Shown piece after piece: positions 13,558-25,800 of a DNA stretch of 64,000 bases. The position numbers and the translations under genes are program-made. The stretch covers positions 23,869,770 through 23,933,769 of the forward strand of contig JAJLRJ010000006.1 in assembly GCA_024195265.1 (NCBI GenBank), given 5' to 3'. The stretch's first letter is position 1. Each line of letters begins with the position of its first letter. The notes beneath the pieces were generated by a model. It was not told the DNA's origin and did no database searches. It saw nothing but the letters and a program-made list of their open reading frames with translations. This stretch comes from Dendrophyllia cribrosa. Its lineage: Eukaryota > Cnidaria > Anthozoa > Scleractinia > Dendrophylliidae.

Positions 13558-15823
13558 AACGTTAAAGCAAAGATCACGGGTTTCATTCGCATCCAAGACT
13601 CGATATGTCCACAATGATAGCGAAGGAAATCTATTTTTCTTTTATGCTTATACAGTCACTTACCTCTTGCGGGACAGCCTTAGGCAAATCTCCATACGAT
13701 GTCACAGGAAGCGTCTTCTTTGGCTGTTATGAAACCTGGAACTTCCTGAACTTTATAAACAGTCTTCTCAAGAACAAGGAAGTTAGAATGCAAGCCACAG
13801 TTTACCTATGTGTTGATCAGAGTCTCTTTTCTCAGTAGCTTCACCGATATAGCAAACGGTTTGAATGCAACTAAAGTCTCACATTTTCCTCCTGTGCTTT
13901 GTTTGTTTGCAAACTACAATGTTTGAACAACAACTTCAGAATTGTTGAGCAGCGACCATGGTCTTAAATACCATTACAAATTGCAACCTTTTTTAAGAGA
14001 TCTGTAAGTCCACCGTTAAAGCAAAGATCATGGGTTTCATTCCCATTGAAGACTCGATATGTCCACAATTATAACGAAGGAAATCGATTTTTCTTTTATG
14101 CTGATACAGTCACTTACCTCTTGCAGGACAGCCTTGGGCAAATCTCCATACGATGTCATAGGAAGCGTCTTCTTTGGCTGTTATGACACCTGGAACTTCC
14201 TGACCTGTATATACAGTCTTCTCAAGAACAAGGAAGTTAGAATGCAAGCCACAGGTTACCTATGTGTTGATCAGAGTCTCTTTTGTCAGTAGCTTTACCG
14301 ATATAGCAAACGGTTTGAATGCAACTAAACTCTCACATTTTCCTCCTGTCCTTTGTTTGTTTGCAAACTACAATGTTTGAAGAGCAACTTCAGAATTGTT
14401 GAGCAGTTTCCATGGTTTTGAATACCATTACAAATTTCAACTTGTGATAGAGACCAGTAGGTGCACCGTTAAAGCAAAGATCATGGGTTTCATTCCTGTT
14501 TAAGTCTGGATATGTCCACAATTATAGCGAAGGTAATAGATTTTTCATTTATGCTTATACAGTCACTTACCTCTTGCAGGACAGCCTTGGGCAAATCTTC
14601 ATACGATGTCACAGGAAGCGTCTTTTTTGGCTGTTATGACACCTGGAACTTCCTGATCTGTATAAACAGTCTTCTCAATAACAAGGAAGTTATAATACAA
14701 GCCACAGTATACCTATGTGTTGATCAGAGTCTCTTTTCTCAGTAGCTTCACCGATATAGTAAACGGTTTGAATGCAACTAAACTCTCACATTTTCCTAGT
14801 GTGCTTTGTTTGTTTGCAAACTACAATGTTTGAAGAGCAACTTCAGAATTCTTGAACAGCGACCATGGTTTTGAATACCAATAGAAATTGCAAATTTTTA
14901 TAGAGACCTGTAAGTCCACCGTTAAAGCAAAGATCATGGGTTTGATTCCCATTGAAGACTCGATATGTCCACAATTATAGAAAGGAAGTTTATTTTTCTT
15001 TTATGCTTGAACAGTCACTTACCTCTTGCAGGACAGCCTTGGGCAAATCTTCAAACGATGTCACAGGAAGGGTCGTTTTTGGCTGTTATGACATCTGGAA
15101 CTTCCTGACCTGTATAAACAGTCTTCTCAAGAACAAGGAAGTTATAATGCAAGCCACAGTATACCTATGAGTTGATCAGAGTCTCTTTTCTCAGTAGCTT
15201 CACCGATATAGTAAACGGTTTGAATGCAACTAAACTCTCACATTTTCCTAGTGTGCTTTGTTTGTTTGCAAACTACAATGTTTGAAGAGCAACTTCAGAA
15301 TTCTTGAACAACGACCATGGTTTTGAATACCAATAGAAATTGCAAATTTTTATAGAGACCTGTAAGTCCACCGTTGAAGCAAAGATCATGGGTTTCATTC
15401 CCATTGAAGACTCGATATGTCCACAATTATAACGAAGGAAATTGACTTTTCTTTTATGCTTATACAGTCACTTACCTCTTGCAGGACAGCCTTGGGGCAA
15501 ATCTGCGTACGATTTAACAGGAAGCGTCTTCTTTGGCTGTTATGACAACTGGAACTTTCTGACCTGTATAAACAGTCTTCTCAAGAACAAGGAAGTTATA
15601 ATGCAAGCTACAGTATACCTATGTGTTGATCAGAGTCTCTTTTCTCAGTAGCTGCACCGATATAGGATACGGTTTGAATGCAACTAAAGTCTCACATTTT
15701 CCTCCTGTGCTTTGTTTGTTTGCAAACTACAATGTTTGAAGTACAACTTCAGAATTGTTGAGCAGCGACCATGGTCTTAAATACCATTACAAATTGCAAC
15801 TTTTTTAAGAGATCTATAAGTCC
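13558..15823 (+). repeat. Five-monomer spacer (block C) between A2 and B2
   Basis: About 2.27 kb (five monomers) of ordinary satellite separates A2 from B2, whereas A1 and B1 are contiguous. Its last units share ATAGAAATTGCAAATTTTTA and other private variants at about 14,878 and 15,331 (offset about 453 bp), so this block also grew by local duplication. Confidence 0.75.
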
Positions 15824-18800
15824 ACCGTTAAAGCAAAGATCATGGGTTTCATTCCCATTGAAGACTCGATATGTCCACAATTATAACCAAGGAAATTGAC
15901 TTTTCTTTTATGCTTATAGAGTCACTTACCTCTTGCAGGACAGCCTTGGGCAAATCTTCATACGATGTCACCGGAAGCGTCTTTTTTGGCTGTTATGACA
16001 TTGCATCTGGAACTTCTTGAACTGTATAAACAGTCTTCTCTAAAACAAGGAAGTTATAATGCAAGCCACGATGTACCTATGTGTTGATCAGAGGATCTTT
16101 TCTCAGTAGCTTCACCGATATAGGATATGGTTTGAATGCAACTAAAGTCTCACATTTTCCTCCTGTGCTTTGCTTGTTTGCAAACTACAATGTTTGAAGA
16201 ACAACTTCAGAATTGTTGAGCAGCGACCATGGTTTTAAATACCATTACAATTTGCAACTTTTTTAAGAGATCTGTAAGTCCACCGTTGAAGCAAAGATCA
16301 TGGGTTTCATTCCCATTGAAGACTCGATATGTCCACAATTATAAGAAGGACAGCTATTTTTCTTTTATGCTTATACAGTCACTTACCTCTTGCGGACAGC
16401 CTTGGGCAAATCTTCATACGATGTCACAGGAAGCGTCTTTTTTGGCTGTTATGACATTGCACCTGGAACTTCTTGACCTGTATAAACAGTCTTCTCTAAA
16501 ACAAGGAAGTTATAATGCAAGCCACGATGTACCTATGTGTTGATCAGAGTCTCTTTTCTCAGTAGCTTCACCGATATAGGATACGGTTTGAATGCAACTA
16601 AAGTCTCACATTTTCCTCCTGTGCTTTGTTTGTTTGCAAACTACAATGTTTGAAGAACAACTTCAGAATTGTTGAGCAGCGACCATGGTTTTAAATTCCA
16701 TTACAAATTGCAACTTTTTTAAGAGATCTGTAAGTCCACCGTTGAAGCAAAGATCATGGGTTTCATTCCCATTGAAGGCTCGATATGTCCACAATTATAA
16801 CGAAGGAAATTGACTTTTCTTTTATGCTTATACAGTCTCTTACCTCTTGCAGGACAGCCTTGGGCAAATCTCCGTACGATGTCACAGGAAGCGTCTTCTT
16901 TGGGTGTTATGACATCTGGAACTTTCTGACCTGTATAAACAGTCTTCTCAAGAACAAGGAAGTTACAATGCAAGCCACAGTATACCTATGTGTTGATCAG
17001 AGTCTCTTTTCTCAGTAGCTGCACCGATATAGGATACGGTTTGAATGCAACTAAAGTCTCACATTTTCCTCCTGTGCTTTGTTTGTTTGCAAACTACAAT
17101 GTTTGAAGAACAACTTCAGAATTGTTGAGCAGCGACCATGGTCTTAAATACCATTACAAATTGCAACTTTTTTAAGAGATCTGTAAGTCCACCGTTAAAG
17201 CAAAGATCATGGGTTTCATTCTCAATGAAGACTCGATATGTCCACAATTATAACGAAGGAAATTGACTTTTCTTTTATGCTTATACAGTCACTTATCTCT
17301 TACAGGACAGCCTTGGGCAAATCTCCGTACGATGTCACAGGAAGCGTCTTCTTTGGGTGTTATGACAACTGGAACTTTCTGATCTGTATAAACAGTCTTC
17401 TCAATAACAAGGAAGTTATAATACAAGCCACAGTATACCTATGTGTTGATCAGAGTCTCTTTTCTCAGTAGCTTCAACGATATAGTAAACGGTTTGAATG
17501 CAACTAAACTCTCACATTTTCCTAGTGTGCTTTGATTGTTTGCAAACTACAATGTTTGAAGAGCAACTTCAGAATTGTTGAGCAGCGACCATGGTTTTGA
17601 ATACCAATACAAATTGCAAATTTTTATAGAGACCTGTAAGTCCACCGTTAAAGCAAAGATCATGGGTTTGATTCCCATTGAAGACTCGATATGTCCACCA
17701 TTATAGCAAGGAAGTTTATTTTTCTTTTATGCTGATACAGTCACTTACCTCTTGCAGGACAGCCTTAGGCAAATCTCCATACGATATCACAGGAAGCGTC
17801 TTCTTTGGCTGTTATGAAACCTGGAACTTCCTGACCTTTATATAAAGTCTTCTCAAGAACAAGGAAGTTAGAATGCAAGCCACAGTTTACCTATGTGTTG
17901 ATCAGAGTCTGTTTTCTCAGTAGCTTCACCGATATAGCAAACGGTTTGAATGCAACTAAAGTCCCACATTTTCCTCCTGTGCGTTGTTTGTTTGCCAACT
18001 AGAATGTTTGAAGAGCAACTTCAGAATTGTTTGGCAGCGACCATGGTTTTGAATACCATTACAATTTGCAAATTTTTAAAAGATCTGTAAGTCCACCGTT
18101 AAAGCAAAGATCATGGGTTTCATTCCCATTGAAGACTCGATATGTCCACAATTATAACGAAGGAAATCGATTTTTCTTTTATGCTGATACAGTCACTTAC
18201 CTCTTGCAGGACAGCCTTGGGCAAATCTGCGTACGATGTCACAGGAAGCGTCTTCTTTGGCTGTCATGGCAACTGGAACTTCCTGACCTTTATAAACAGT
18301 CTTCTAAAAAACAAGGAAGTTATAATGCAAGCCACAGTGTACCTATGTGTTGATCAGAGTCTCTTTTCTCAGTAGCTTCACCGATATAGGATACGGTTTG
18401 AATGCAACTAAAGTCTCACATTTTCCTCCTGTGCTTTGTTTGTTTGCAAACTACAATGTTTGAAGAACAACTTCAGAATTGTTGAGCAGCGACCATGGTT
18501 TTGAGTACCATTACAAATTGCAACTTTTTAAAGAGATCTGGAAGTCCACTGTTAAAGCAAAGATCATGGGTTTCATTCCCATTGAAGACTCGATATGTCC
18601 ACAATTATAACGAAGGAAATCGATTTTTCTTTTATGCTGATACAGTCACTTACCTCTTGCAGGACAGCCTTAGGCAAATCTCCATACGATGTCACAGGAA
18701 GCGTCTTCTTTGGCTGTTATGAAACCTGGAACTTCCTGACCTTTATAAACAGTCTTCTCAAGAACAAGGAAGTTAGAATGCAAGCCACAGTTTACCTATG

Positions 18801-19028
18801 TGTTGATCAGAGTCTCTTTTCTCAGCAACTTCACCGATATAGCAAACGGTTTGAATGCAACTGAAGTCTCACATTTTCCTCCTGGTCTTTGTTTGTTTGC
18901 AAACTACAATGTTTGAAGAACAACTTCAGAATTGTTGAGCAGCGACCATGGTTTTGAATACCATTACAAATTGCAACTGTTTAAAGAGATCTGTAAGTCC
19001 ACCGTTAAAGCAAAGATCATGGGTTTCA
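15824..19028 (+). repeat. Higher-order repeat block B, copy 2 (one extra monomer)
   Basis: Nearly identical to 6,304-9,055 but one monomer longer. The extra unit lies around 16,740-17,190 and resembles the neighbouring A-type units. Confidence 0.85.
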
Positions 19029-21345
19029 TTCCCATTGACGACTCGATATGTCCACAATTATAACGAAGGAAATCGATTTTTCTTTTATCCTTATACAGTC
19101 ATTTACCTCTTGCAGGACAGCCGCGGGCAAATCTCTATACGATGTCACACAAATCGTCTTGTTTGGCTCTTAGGTCACCTGGAACTTCCTGACCTAAATA
19201 AACAGTCTTCTCAAGATCAAGGAAGTTATAATGCAAGCAACAGTTTACCTATGTGTTGATTAGAGTCTCTTTTCTCAGTAGCGTTACCTATATAGCAAAC
19301 GGTTTGAATGCAACTAAAGTCTCACATTGTCCTCCTGTGCTTTGTTTGTTTGCAAACTACAATGTTTGAAGAGCAACTTCAGAATTGTTGAGCAACGACC
19401 ATGGTTTTGAATACCAATACAAATTGCAAATTGTTATAGAGACCTGTAAGTCCACCGTTAAAGCAAAGATCATGGGTTTCAATCCCATTGAAGACTCGAT
19501 ATGTCCACAATTATAGCAAGGAAATCTATTTTTCTTTTATGCCTTTACAGTCACTTACCTCTTGTAGGACAGCCTCAGGAAAATTTCTATACGATGTCAC
19601 AGAAAGCGTCTTCTTTGGCTGTTATGACACCTGGAACTTCCTGACCTATGTAAATAGTCTTCTCAAGAACAAGGAAGTTATAATGCAAGGCACAGGGTAC
19701 CTATGTGTTGATCAGAGTCTCTTTTCTCAGTAGCTTCACCAATATAGCAAACGGTTTGAATGCAACTAAAGTCTCACATTTTCCTCCTGTGCTTTGTTTG
19801 TTTGCAAACTACAACGTTTGAAGAGCAACTTCAAAATTGTTGAGCAGCGACCATGGTTTTGAATACCAATACAAATTGCAAATTTTTAAAGAGACCTGAA
19901 AGTCCACCGTTAAAGCAAAGATCATGGCTTTGATTTCCATTGAAGACTCGATATGTCCACAATTATAGCAAGGAAATCGATTTTTCTTTTATGCTTATAC
20001 AGTCACTTACCTCTTGCAGCACAGCCTTGGGTAAATTTCCACACGATGCCACAGGAACCGTCTTTTTTGGCTGTTATGACAACTGGAACTTCCTGACCTC
20101 TATAAACAGTCTTCTCAAGAACAAGGAAGTTAGAATGCAAGCTGCAGTTTAGCTATGTGTTGATGAGAGTCTCTTTTCTCAGTAGCTTCACCGATATAGC
20201 AAACGGTTTGAATGCAACTAAAGTCTCACATTTTCCTCCTGTGCTTTGTTTGTTTGCAAACTACAATGTTTGAAGAGCAACTTCAGAATTGTTGAGCAGG
20301 TTCCATTGTTTTGAATACCATTACAAATTTCAACTTGTGATAGAGATCTGTAAGTCCAACGTTAAAGCAAAGATCATGGGTTTCGTTCCCGTTAAAGTCT
20401 GGATATGTCCACAATTATAGCGAAGGAATTCGATTTTTCTTTTATGCTTATACAGTCACTTACCTTTTGCAAGACAGCTTTGGGCAAATCTTCATACGAT
20501 GTCACAGGAAGCGTCTTTTTTGGCTGTTATGACACCTGGAACTTCCTGACCTGTATAAACATTCTTCCCAAGAAAAAGGAACTTATAATGCAAGCCACAG
20601 TTTACCTATGTGTTGATCAGAGTCTCTTTTCTCAGTAAGTTCACCGATATAGCAAACGGTTTCAATGCAACTAAAGTCTCAAATTTTTTGCCTGTGCTTT
20701 GTTTGTTTGCAAACTACAATGTTTGAAGAACAACTTCAGAATTGTTGAGCAGCGACCATGATTTTGAATACCATTACAAATTGCAACTTTTTATAGAGAC
20801 CTGTAAGTCCGCCGTTAAAACAAAGATAATGGGTTTCATTCCTATTGAAGACACGATATGTCCACAATTGTAGCGAAGGAAATCGATTTTTCTTTTATGC
20901 TTATACAGTCACTTACGTCTTGTAGCACAGCCTCTAGCAAATCTCTATACGGTGTCACAGAAATCGTTTTGGTTGGCTGTTATGACACCTGGGACTTCCT
21001 GACCTAAATGAACAGTCTTCTCAAGACCAAGGAAGTTAGAATGCAAAAAAAGAGTTTAGCTATGTTTTGAAGAGCGTCTCTTTGTCGCAGTAGCTTCACC
21101 GATATAGCAAACGGTTTGAATGCAACTAAAGTCTCACATTTTCCTCCTGTACCTATTGTTTTCGAAATTGACCCGCTTTTCTTGATACGTTTTGGTAGAT
21201 CCCGGTAGAGTCACCGTTAATAACAAAGATCATGGGTTTGATTCCCATTAAAGACTCGATATGTCCACAATTATAGCAAAGGAAATCGATTTTTCTTTTA
21301 TGCTTATACAGTCACTTACCTGTTGTAGGACAGCCTCGGGCAAAT

Positions 21346-22802
21346 CATCGCATAGAATGGCTGGACATCATTAATTATTCATAATCGTTGAAGCGGCAAA
21401 TTTGAACGTATGCGAGTTCGCTTTAGAAAGCCCAGAATAAGAAAGGACCCAAATTGTCCAAGAAGGGTTGATAAAAGTCGCTTTTCTGATTTCCAGAAGT
21501 CTTAACCTAAACTTTCACGCACGGCGTTTAGAAGAGCAGTGTTGTAGCTGTAATTTAAGCCTAAAATGATGGAAATTTAGAAAGTATAATGACTATTCCT
21601 TCACACTTGAAAATACTGAAAATTCGGGCTTTTTCTGTATGAACGCCGTTTTCAAGAGCGGTTTTCTGGAAATCTGGACTGTCTTCCAAAATTTCACGCG
21701 CGGCAAATGGAAGATGGACCTTTTCTCGAACAGAATCCGGTTTTATCTTAAAAATTGGTTAACAGGAACGACTATTCCTTTCAGTTTGAAAACTGCTAGA
21801 AGAAGTTGCGTTTGAAAATGGCGCGTGTTAGGCGAGCGAGCTATTGTTTCAAGGCCACTATTGAATAACAATAGTTACCAACCAACTAACAATACCATCG
21901 ATACATGACCGTTCGACTGGAAATGAATAATGCTCCTTGAAGATGTAAACAACAGAAAAAAGCTCAAAGCTTCTCGGCTCGCTGGCGGCGTCGTTTTTGC
22001 CAGCATCAATGTGAACTATTCCATGGAAGTTGAAGGAGGTTTTCTCCATCCCTAGCCGTTGAATGTTTTTCGATGCAAACTTCTGAAGCCGATAAAACGT
22101 CCTCCGCCAGCGGAGCTCACTAATTATGCCCGATGCAAATCAGATACGCCGACAGAACAGCCCACAAAATACAAACACTTCTCCGCTCGCTGGAGGTTTC
22201 GTTTTTGCCAGCATCTATGTGAAATATTCCATGGAAATTGAAGGAGGTTTTACCCGTCCCTAGCCATCGAATGTTTTTCGATGCAAACTTCTGAAGCCGA
22301 TAAAACGTCCTCCGCCAACCGCTAATTATGCCCGATGCAAATCACATACGCCGAGAGAACAGCCCACAAAATACAAACACTTGTCGGCTCGCTGGAGGTC
22401 TCGTTTTAATCGGCATCGACCTTAAACTTTCGGTAAAAATAGCTGGAGGTTGTCCGTGTCCCTCGACGTAAAAATGTTTTCGAAAACTACCTCGGCAACT
22501 GGAGCTACACGGGTTGAGCGGCCCCAGACAAAATGCGGGCTTTTGATATCTAACGGGACCGCTTCTTGTTACTAAAATTTTGAAATTAATGTCGAACGAA
22601 AGCTGACAACAATAGCGCGCATCTTTCATTGTTTGCATTGCCCGCCCACTTCAGGTTAATGAGTATTGCGGTGCGTGCCCGGCAACCAATCAATTAAGCC
22701 GCTTTTTGAGCGTCTATGAATAATAACAAGCTATATGACAGATCTAGAAATTTTCTGCGCTGGAAGTAAATGTCCCAAGAACAATAGGCATTCTACGCGA
22801 TG
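21346..22802. mobile_element. Insertion in the satellite with inverted ends, no coding capacity
   Basis: A 1,457-bp non-satellite segment splits a monomer exactly. The flanks CAAAT (to 21,345) and TTCCATACGATG (from 22,803) rejoin to a satellite variant found elsewhere (CAAATTTCCATACGATG, e.g. near 46,488). Its ends are inverted repeats: CATCGCATAGAATGGC at 21,346-21,361 against the complement of 22,787-22,802, 14 of 16 matching. No target duplication is visible; insertion looks to be between two T residues. The interior holds about 2.5-3 copies of a ~205-bp tandem repeat and no credible transposase. Inverted ends, internal tandem repeats and T/T insertion without duplication recall non-autonomous Helentron-type elements (DINE/HINE-like). 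An unclassified TIR element is equally possible. Confidence 0.8.
21940..22495 (+). repeat. ~205-bp tandem repeat inside the insertion
   Basis: About 2.5-3 degenerate copies. TTCTGAAGCCGATAAAACG starts at 22,081 and 22,289 (period 208), and ACGCCGA at 22,146 and 22,348 (period 202). CTCGCTGG recurs three times near 21,980, 22,187 and 22,389. The third copy decays after about 22,410. Confidence 0.8.
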
Positions 22803-25800
22803 TTCCATACGATGTTACAGGAAGCGTCTTCTTTGGCTGTTATGACACCTGGAACTTCCTGACCTGTATAAACAGTCTTCTCAAGAACAAGGAAGTTTTA
22901 ATGCATGCCACAGTTTACCTATGTGTTGATCAGAGTCTCTTTTCTCAGTAGCTTCACCGATATAGCAAACGGTTTGAATGCAACTAAAGAGTCACATTTT
23001 CCTCCTGTGCTTTGTTTGTTTGTAAATTACAATATTTGAAGAGCAACTTTAGAATTGTTGAGCAGGTTCCATGGTTTTGAATACGATTACAACTTTGTAT
23101 AGAGACCTGTAAGTCCACCGTTAAAGCAAAGATCATGGGTTTCATTCCCATTGAAGACTCGATATGTCCACGATTGGAGCAAAGGAAATCAATTTTTCTT
23201 TTATGCTTATACAGTCACTAACCTCTTGTAGGGCAGCCTCGGGCAAATTTACATACGATGTCACAGGAAGCGTCTTCTTTGGCTGTTATGACACCTGGAA
23301 CTTCCTGACCTAAATAAACAATCTTCTCAAGAACAAGGAAGTTAGAATGCAACAAAGAGTTTAGCTATGTTTAAAAGAGCGTCTCTTTCTCGCAGTAGCT
23401 TCACCGATATCGCAAACGGATTGAATGCAACTAAAGTCTCACATTTTCGTTCTGTGCTTTGTTTGTTTGCAAACTACAATGTTTGAAGAGCAACTTCAGA
23501 ATTGTTGAACAGGGACCATGGTTTTAAATACCATTACAAATTGCAACTTTTTTAAGAGATCTGTAAGTTCACCGTTAAAGCAAAGATCATGGGTTTCATT
23601 CCCATTGAAGACTCGATATGTCCACAATTATAACGAAGAAAATTGACTTTTCTTTTATGCTTATAGAGTCACCTACCTCTTGCCTGACATCCTTGGGCAA
23701 GTCTTGATACGATGTCACAGGAAGCGTCTTTTTTGGCTGTTATGACAACTGGAAGTTCCTGACCTGTATAAACAGTGTTCTCAAGAACAAGGAAGTTAGA
23801 ATGCAAGCCACAGTTTACCTATGTGTTGATCAGAGTCTCTTTTGTCAGTAGCTTCACCGATATAGCAAACGGTTTGAATGCAACTAAAGTCTCACATTTT
23901 CCTCCTGTGCTTTGTTTGTTTGCAAACTACAATATTTGAAGAGCAACTTCAGAATTGTTGAGCAGCGACCATGGTTTTGAATACCAATACAAATTGCAAA
24001 TTTTTATGGAGACCTGTAAGTGCACCGTTAAAGCAAAGTTCATGGGTTTGATTCCCATTGAAGACTCGATATGTCCACAATTATAGCGAAGGTAATCGAT
24101 TTTTCTTTTATGCTTATACAGTCACTTACCTCTTGCAAGACAGTCTTGGTCAAATCTTCATACGATGTCACAGGAAGCGTCTTTTTTAGCTGTTATGACA
24201 ACTGGAACTTCCTGACCTGTATAAACAGTCTTCTCAAGAACAAGGAAGTTATAATGCAAGCCACAGTTTACCTATGTGTTGATCAGAGTCTCTTTTCTCA
24301 GTAGCTTCACCGATATAGCAAACGGTTTGAATGCAGCTAAACTCACACATTTTCCTCCTGTGCTTTGTTTGTTTGCAAAATACAATGTTTGAAGAACAAC
24401 TTCAGAATTGTTGAGCAGCGACCATGGTTTTGAATACCATTACAAATTGCAACTTTTTAAAGAGATCTGTAAGTCCAACGTTAAAGCAAAGATCATGGGT
24501 TTCATTCCCATTGAAGACTCGATATGTCCACAATTATAACCAAGGAAATCGATTTTTCGTTTATGCTGATACAGTCACTTACCTCTTGCAGGACAGTCTT
24601 AGGCAAATCTCCATACGATGTCACAGGTTGCGTCTTCTTTGGCTGTTATGAAACCTGGAACTTCCTGAACTGTATAAACAGTCTTCTCAAGAACAAGGAA
24701 GTTAGAATGCAAGCCACAGTTTACCTATGTGTTGATCACAGTCTCTTTTCTCAGCAACTTCACCGATATAGCAAACGGTTTGAATGCAACTGAAGTCTCA
24801 CATTTTCCTCCTGTGCTTTGTTTGTTTCAAACTACAATGTTTGAAGAGCAACTTCAGAATTGTTGAGCAGCGACCATGATTTTGAATACCATTACAAATT
24901 GCAACTTTTTAAAGAGATCTGTAAGTCCACCGTTAAAGCAAAGATCATGGGTTTCATTCCCATTGAAGACTCGATATGTCCACAATTATAACGAAGGAAA
25001 TCGATTTTTCTTTTATTCTTATACAGTCACTTACCTCTTGCAGGACAGCCGCGGGCAAATCTCTATACGATGTCACAGAAATCGTCTTGTTTGGCTCCTA
25101 TGTCACCTGGAACTTCCTGACCTAAATAAACAGTCTTTCCAAGAACAAGGAAGTTAGAATGCAAGCAATAGTTTACCTATGTGTTGATTAGAGTCTCTTT
25201 TCTCAGTAGCTTCACCGATATAGCAAACGGTTTGAATGCACCTTAAGTCTCATATTTTCCTGCTGTGCTTTGTTTGTTTGCAAACTACAATGTTTGAAGA
25301 GCAACTTCAGAATTGTTGAGCAACGACCATAGTTTTGAATACCAATACAAATTGCAAATTTTTATAGAGACCTGTACGTCCACCGTTTAAGCAAAGATCA
25401 TGTGTTTCATTCCCATCGAAGACTCGATATGCCCACAATTATAACGAAGGAAATTGAATTTTCTTTTATGCTTATACAGTCACTTACCTCTTGCAGGACA
25501 GCCTTGGGCAAATCTCCGTACGATTTCACAGGAAGCGTCTTCTTTGGGTGTTATGACAACTGGAACTTTCTGACCTGTATAAACAGTCTTCTCAAGAACA
25601 AGGAAGTTATAATGCAAGCTACAGTATACCTATGTGTTGATCAGTCTCTTTTCTCAGTAGCTGCACCGATATAGGATACGGTTTGAATGCCACTAAAGTC
25701 TCACATTTTCCTCCTGTGATTTGTTTGTTTTCAAACTACAATGTTTGAAGAACAACTTCAGAATTGTTGAGCAGCGACCATGGTCTTAAACACCATTACA

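Larger units (their letters stand above)
1..21345 (+). repeat. 453-bp satellite array, left block (~47 monomers)
   Basis: Head-to-tail monomers of about 453 bp run without a break from the window edge. Fixed landmarks recur at that spacing, for example GATATGTCCACAATTATA at about 3,634, 4,087, 8,620 and 9,073. In order, each monomer holds the ATGGG/CCCAT hairpin, GATATGTCCACAATTATA, a T-rich tract, CTCTTGCAGGACAGCC, ATACGATGTCACAGGAAGCG, GTATAAACAGTCTTCTC, TTGATCAGAGTCTC, GTTTGTTTGCAAACTACAAT and a GTAAGT or GTAGGT site. Neighbouring monomers differ at several percent of sites, but blocks many kilobases apart are almost identical (higher-order repeats, listed separately). Short ORFs of 70-108 codons recur but look like a by-product of repetition. 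The array continues beyond position 1. A centromeric or heterochromatic role is possible but untested. Confidence 0.97.

Noticed and set aside
1..21345. CRISPR array
   Set aside because: The repeat period is 453 bp with no unique spacers, and the context is eukaryotic.
21346..22802. Firm assignment to Helitron/Helentron
   Set aside because: No Rep/helicase, no clear 3' hairpin and only one copy in view, so it is kept as a hypothesis.
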